Of a DNA stretch of 64,000 nucleotides, positions 59,850 to 64,000 are shown one piece after another (within the stretch, counting starts at the first letter, position 1; each line of letters begins with the position of its first letter). Location of the stretch: the NCBI RefSeq assembly GCF_965363235.1, contig NC_134846.1, positions 60,997,121 through 61,061,120 on the forward strand. The letters are read 5' to 3'. The translations under genes were made by a program, and so were the position numbers. This stretch comes from Mytilus galloprovincialis (lineage: Eukaryota; Mollusca; Bivalvia; Mytilida; Mytilidae). The notes beneath the pieces are model-generated. The model had not been told where the DNA came from. It ran no database searches and was given only the letters and a program-made list of their open reading frames with translations.

Positions 59850-62800
59850 AGACGCCAACGTGATAGCAATATACGACGAAAATTTTTTCAAAATTTGCGG
59901 TCGTATAATTATTCTTTTTCTAAACTATACAATGTATGGATGGAGACGATAAAAAAAATGAAATGAAATATCTTATATCTTATTTACAAAGAAATAATAC
60001 ATAAGAGATTGAGAAATTGAGAGTTCATGTTCTTGGTTGTTGAAATACTTACTTTTAAAGTCAATATTCAACAAAATTTAAACATTTATTTTATCAATAG
60101 TAAAAATACTTTATAAAATTATCTTAAATCTAACACTGATTTCAATATGATATTAGAATTTCTGAAATCATAAATTTTCTGACTGATTACAATCTAAGAC
60201 AAGATGATTAGTCACCCTGCATGGAAACAATGCAGTAAAATCAATACAATGACAAAGTGTTCTAATTCTTTACAGAATTCCCATATTATATAACAATACT
60301 GCAATGTGTGTACGGTTATCCAAGCAGAATTAATTCCTATTTCCTAGCACCTCTAATTCTTTTTAATTGTATCTAAATTTATTTTGGAAAGAAACTCATT
60401 TGTCCTAATTGTTTTTAACATCATTCTTTAAATATGTTTTTATTGTTGTCTTATGCATCAAACTAATCACTCTCTATATAATCTGCTCTTTCTTAAATCA
60501 ATTCAGTATCTCAATTTTTAAACTTCAAATTATGTTTGTAGCGATGCACTTATTTTGTTTCTATTTCTTAACTTTTCAGTCTGAAATTAGCTCTGGCCAA
60601 AAGACTAAAATATGCTAGTAGTAAAAGAAATTCAGATTTTAAGTATGATAAATAGACCACTTAAATTTAAAGTTATTTCAAACTACTGGTATCTGTGAAA
60701 ATAGTAACTTACTTCTGCATAACAACATCTTGATAAATGATTTGATCCAGTAATTGGAATGATTTTAAATCTAATATGAAGATGTTTCCTATTTCTGTTC
60801 CAATCAACAAGTGTTCTTTGTTCTTGGTTAAGCAACATACTGATATGTTCTTGAATTTACTGAAAAGAAAAGAAATTGATTGTCATTGTTAAATCTTTTT
60901 TTCTTCTACATCAATCATGTCAATCTTCTTAAAAAGTATGAAAATAGCATCAGATAAAATCAACATATGTTAGAAATCTTTTCTATAAAAATAGTGCCAT
61001 TTTTAGTGGGAAGTGGTAAATTTGACTATGCATTCAACTCAAGTGTTCTCTTTAGGGCCCTAAAGGACTGCAGTACTCTGGTGCTCTCTTGGATGATTTT
61101 ATAATAGAACGAATAGGGGCCATGGTATTATATTTTTTGGGAAAAACCAGTGCTATTTAAGTTTCTATATTGCCATTTGAAAATTCTGGGGAGAACACAG
61201 CAACTATCAAACAGAAACTTGAGTGTGTGAATGTTAGCAAGTGTAGGTAACTGCCCAGCATTTAACAATGAGCAAAACCTATACCATATATTTAGCTTTG
61301 ACAGGCATACAATGTAGGCTTAGTCTATTTCTTAACTGATCATAATAAATTGATATCACACTACATGATGAACTGCAGGTCTATAACTATTGTCATCTAT
61401 CACTTCTTAATGAGAGCAAGAAAATTCCCACAATCTACGATTTCTTTGTGTTATGACTAAGAAAAAAAGTTATCGTGTAACCACGAAAAGAAGCCAGGTA
61501 AGTTCATGTGATGAAACTTGGGAATACTCAAGTGTATTGAATAAAGGCAATGAAATAATACTCAGAAAATAAACCATGATCTCATGCTTGTGTAAATATT
61601 TTGATACGTAATTTATTTACAATGATTTTTCACCAGTCACAACATTAAATGGTGATGTAGGTATGTTATTGTATAAGAAGAACTGTAAGATTTTGTATTT
61701 TGGCATTGATTATTCATGTCTAGACTCATGGTTGTAAACCATAATCAATATAGTTAGGAACCTTAACAAAGCCTAATCAATTCCAATAAAAACACATTTT
61801 AAATCTGTAAACCAATCAAGCTTCAGCAGCTACCTGCATAAGAGGCTCCAATAGGGGTCTTATAAAATAGCCTTTTAACTCCAGTAACCCCTCCTCCCAT
61901 GATATCTTTTTTTAAATACAAAATTGCATCTTTTAAATCATTATCATTTTGAAAATTAAATCTGATGATGGCGCAAAATTGAATTTAAAACAAGAGGCTG
62001 TCACAACGACAGCAAACCGGATTTATTAACATTTATTTGTGTCCTGGCTATATCACAAGAACCATTACTGATGAATGGTGAAAGTGAAAATCGTCAATAT
62101 CAAATTTGACCTCCATTTTGTCATCAGTATCAACATATTAAAATTTGAAAAGCTTAGATTGAATGGTTCATGAGTAAATGCAACAACCTGAATGGAAACG
62201 CCATTTTACGATCTTTCAAGAACCATAACTCCTGAACGGTAAAAGTCAAAATCGTCATTATTGAACTTGACCTCTATTTTGTCATCAGTAACAACATATT
62301 AAAATTTCAAAAGCTTTGGTTGAATGGTTCATGAGAAAATGCACGGACACGACGGGAAAAACCATTTTTCAATCTTTCAAGAACCATAACTCCTGAACGG
62401 TAAAAGTCAAAATCGTCATTATTGAACTTGACCTCCATTTTGTCATCAGTAACAGCATATTAAAGTTTTGGAAGCTTTGGTAGAACAGTTCATGCATAAA
62501 TGCACGGACACGACTGGAAACTCCATTTTTCAATCTTTCAAGAACCATAACTCCTGAACGGTAAAAGTCAAATTCGTCATTATTGAACTTGACCTCCATT
62601 CTTTCATTAGTAACAACATATTAAAATTTGGGAAGCTTTGGTAGAACAGTTCATGCGTAAATGCACGGACAACTCCATTTTCCAATCTTTCAAGAACCAT
62701 AACTCCTGAACGGTAAAAGTCAAAATCGCCATTATTGAACTTGACCTTCGTATAGTTGTCAGTAATAACATATTAAAATTTTAAAAGCTTTGTTTGAACG

Positions 62801-63437
62801 GTTCATGAGTTAATGCACGGACAACATTTGATTGCCGCCCGCCCGCCCGCCGTACATCCCCAAATCAATAACCGACATTTTTGTCACAAAAATCCGGTTA
62901 AAAACTGTATATCACAGGGTTTAAACTTAATCTGTGAAAAACAAAGTTATCAGATAAAGATGACCAACAGATATATCATCCAAAATTAGATCAGTTAAAC
63001 TTATAAAATGATTTAGTGTTGTGTGAAAAGAAGCCATTTCTTGACTGACAGGATAATAAATTTGGATGGGATGACCTTTTTCAATAGGACACATAAGAAA
63101 TACAATAGAAATAAAGTCAAATCATTGAACATTATTCATTTGAAATTTTCAGCAGGACAAAGGCCACCTGGGGGGAAAATCATCTTATCGAATTATCAAT
63201 TATTTAAACCAATTACAGATAAGATAAGGATACAGTGTAACCAGATAAGCCGACATCCAAATACCTGTTGATCACACACAGAGTACAGTTTTTTTTACCT
63301 GTACAGGTAGTGGTTTTTTACCTTTCTTCAGCACTAAATTTAAATTCTTTTACATCTTCTAAAATTGTATTCTCTCCTTTATCATTAATCTCCCATAATG
63401 TGATAGTGTTGTCTCCACAGAGAGATATCAAGCGAGC
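42346..63437 (-). CDS. LLGL: lethal(2) giant larvae homologue (LLGL), 5'-incomplete
   Basis: Cortical polarity scaffold of WD40 type (two beta-propellers) that opposes aPKC-Par6 and partners Scribble and Dlg. I find 22 exons with GT/AG borders and matching phases: 63437-63322, 60859-60713, 57616-57544, 56980-56897, 55899-55773, 55304-55253, 54723-54554, 54210-53993, 53595-53528, 53074-52921, 52480-52152, 51899-51811, 51126-50994, 50718-50540, 49958-49675, 49001-48896, 48106-47986, 47503-47297, 46990-46858, 44958-44847, 44090-44029, 42480-42346. They give 1,032 residues; about the first 110 lie right of the window. Family signatures include [81 protein letters not shown] and [12 protein letters not shown]. 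These are LLGL-specific, not tomosyn-like. Donors at 46,857 and 44,846 are weak. Confidence 0.95.
42860..43080 (-). repeat. dispersed repeat family F, in an LLGL intron
   Basis: ttggataccaatttttgtgg ... aaaataaatgaatccacagt matches 46,055-46,245; a shorter piece is at about 49,190-49,225. Orientation is arbitrary; the class is unknown. Confidence 0.7.
43150..43495. repeat. repeat family E, copy 2 (lacks the 224-bp insert)
   Basis: Matches 3,810-4,390 in order, including the degraded foldback (about 43,394-43,480). It reads gtggttcatttgatcttagt straight through where copy 1 carries the inverted-repeat element. Confidence 0.7.
45011..45475. repeat. three diverged tandem units of about 160 bp in an LLGL intron
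   Basis: Variants of taacttgtcatgatg, caatatcttcaagca and gaccataactctgcacaaa repeat three times. Confidence 0.7.
46050..46250 (-). repeat. dispersed repeat family F, copy 2
   Basis: Shares ttggataccaatttttgtgg, the gcagattttgacaaaaccat block and the aaataaatgaatccacagta end with 42,880-43,075. Confidence 0.7.
48212..48472. repeat. dispersed repeat in an LLGL intron
   Basis: A block starting aagaatgtgttcatagtaca and ending ggcggacagaccagaaaaca, then tgcccattaatggggcata. It shares a gtgtactaagtttcaagttg-type piece with 56,290-56,320 (gttcaaagtttcaagttga). Family unknown. Confidence 0.5.
50893..50940 (-). repeat. 3'-terminal fragment of repeat family B in an LLGL intron
   Basis: gagagttgtctcattggcaa tcataccacatctt is the exact family end on the minus strand. 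Confidence 0.8.
50994..51126 (-). CDS. LLGL: LLGL exon with the aPKC phosphorylation and membrane-binding motif
   Basis: This exon (phase 1 to phase 2) encodes [20 protein letters not shown]: three serines spaced four residues apart within a polybasic stretch. In fly and vertebrate Lgl the equivalent serines are phosphorylated by atypical PKC, which releases the protein from the phosphoinositide-rich cortex. Spacing and basic context are fully kept here, so this control is predicted to be conserved. Confidence 0.93.
53825..53965 (+). repeat. diverged repeat family B fragment in an LLGL intron
   Basis: ttgtaaatgaggcaactatc, ataggtcaccatatggcctt and aaacaatgagcaaaactcat match the 33.3-kb copy. 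A similar shorter fragment lies at about 61,255-61,315. Confidence 0.7.
57826..59908. mobile_element. 2.08-kb DNA-transposon-like element with 13-bp inverted ends and internal tandem repeats
   Basis: TTATACGACCGCA (57,826-57,838) is repeated in inverse at 59,896-59,908. Inside are units of about 140-150 bp around ttttggaccctttggacctt and catatcaaagaaccccaa (58,620-59,180), then about four units around ccaaaactcccaaaatcaat and tcataaaccttgtgt (59,165-59,790), then a GAC microsatellite (59,812-59,848). There is no transposase-like frame. No clear target duplication is seen, and related sequence may extend left to about 57,770. Confidence 0.6.
59812..59848. repeat. GAC trinucleotide microsatellite
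   Basis: An almost pure gac run inside the 2.08-kb element near its right end. Confidence 0.9.
61995..62905. repeat. tandem repeat element, 161-bp unit, five copies, in an LLGL intron
   Basis: aaccataactcctgaacggt-type starts fall at 62,060, 62,221, 62,382, 62,543 and 62,695 (161-bp steps, the last 152). The block is bounded by aaaccggattta (about 62,015) and aaaatccggttaa (about 62,890), which are inverted, hinting at a transposon-like unit. A GCCC run near 62,835 is part of it. Confidence 0.8.
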
Positions 63438-64000
63438 CTAAAAATCAACATTAACAAAAGTTAAAATACATAAAAGAGGAAATATCAATAACACCTGCTC
63501 AAAAAGATCATGGTCAAAATACTTGTTTAAATTGAAGGTATTTAAGAAAATAATTACAGCTGCGGGTCACCACTAATTCTTTGATGTGGTCTGGATAAAT
63601 ATATGTTTAAACTAATTGAGGTAGAAGATTTGTAATTTGTCTGTAAAAGACAGACTCGTAATCAATCATCTTCATTTAAATACATGCTTTTAATTAAACA
63701 AATATTTGTTATTGAAGAGATTATAACTTTAAAATAAATATCTGATTTCTGGAGATTGAGATACAGCAACATAATTACTGATAGTATCTCTTTCTAGAGA
63801 GAATGTTTTTCTGTACTTTCAGTTATCTTTTTTAGATAACAATCATAAGATCATATTTAAGTCATCAAGCTTTCCGCCTTCTGTTTTGAAGCAGGATTTA
63901 AGAGTTAATTCACCTTTTACACAGCTCTGTACAGAAAATAATGGCATATGGGATTATTGTTCAGAGAACAGTAAAATTTATGAGCAAATTAAATCTAAAT
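63438..64000. other. LLGL intron at the right edge
   Basis: Intron sequence upstream of the first visible LLGL exon. No further LLGL exon is recognisable before the window ends. Confidence 0.55.

Noticed and set aside
42346-63437. Tomosyn (syntaxin-binding protein 5) instead of LLGL
   Set aside because: The [19 protein letters not shown] and triple-serine aPKC motifs and the C-terminal layout match LLGL, and no R-SNARE-like coiled coil ends the protein.

Overview
The window looks like nuclear DNA of a bivalve mollusc, most likely a marine mussel (Mytilidae). It is AT-rich with large introns and many short dispersed repeats. It carries an expanded nicotinic-receptor-like gene family of the lophotrochozoan type, and a hammerhead-ribozyme repeat of a kind known from mussels. 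The species call is inference. There are no prokaryotic or organellar features.

Layout. Bases 1-24,000 (+ strand) hold five Cys-loop ligand-gated ion-channel subunit genes: the 3' exon of one (32-757), two intronless genes (9,476-10,882 and 12,534-13,871) and two two-exon genes (17,982-20,064 and 21,405-23,722). A sixth, intronless relative lies on the minus strand (35,448-36,620). All keep the 15-residue Cys loop, four membrane segments and a Gly-Glu-Arg motif before M2, which predicts cation selectivity. None has the adjacent cysteines of acetylcholine-binding alpha subunits. The three split genes share one intron position; the other three lack it. Between them, on the minus strand (27,933-28,835), is an unrecognised basic protein with a repeated RRKSISNPSGEF block.

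The right third (42,346-63,437, minus strand, continuing past the right edge) is one large gene. Its 22 phase-consistent exons encode most of a lethal(2) giant larvae homologue (LLGL), including the triple-serine aPKC target motif. Its introns are filled with repeats.

The intergenic DNA is rich in mobile elements. The most striking is a tandem array of 357-bp units (about 2,346-3,500), each with a complete type I hammerhead ribozyme, sitting inside a decayed Penelope-like reverse transcriptase. At least five degenerate relatives lie at 26.1, 26.8, 26.9, 38.4 and 40.7 kb. Other elements include a 224-bp element with 16-bp inverted ends and a 6-bp target duplication, whose insertion is confirmed by an unfilled relative at 43.2 kb; a 464-bp element with 17-bp inverted ends; a 996-bp element with perfect 29-bp inverted ends; two tRNA-derived SINE heads; a second reverse-transcriptase fragment that explains one of the commonest short repeats as its 3' tail; and several minisatellites, including 56-bp and 35-bp arrays back to back at 14.9-16.55 kb.
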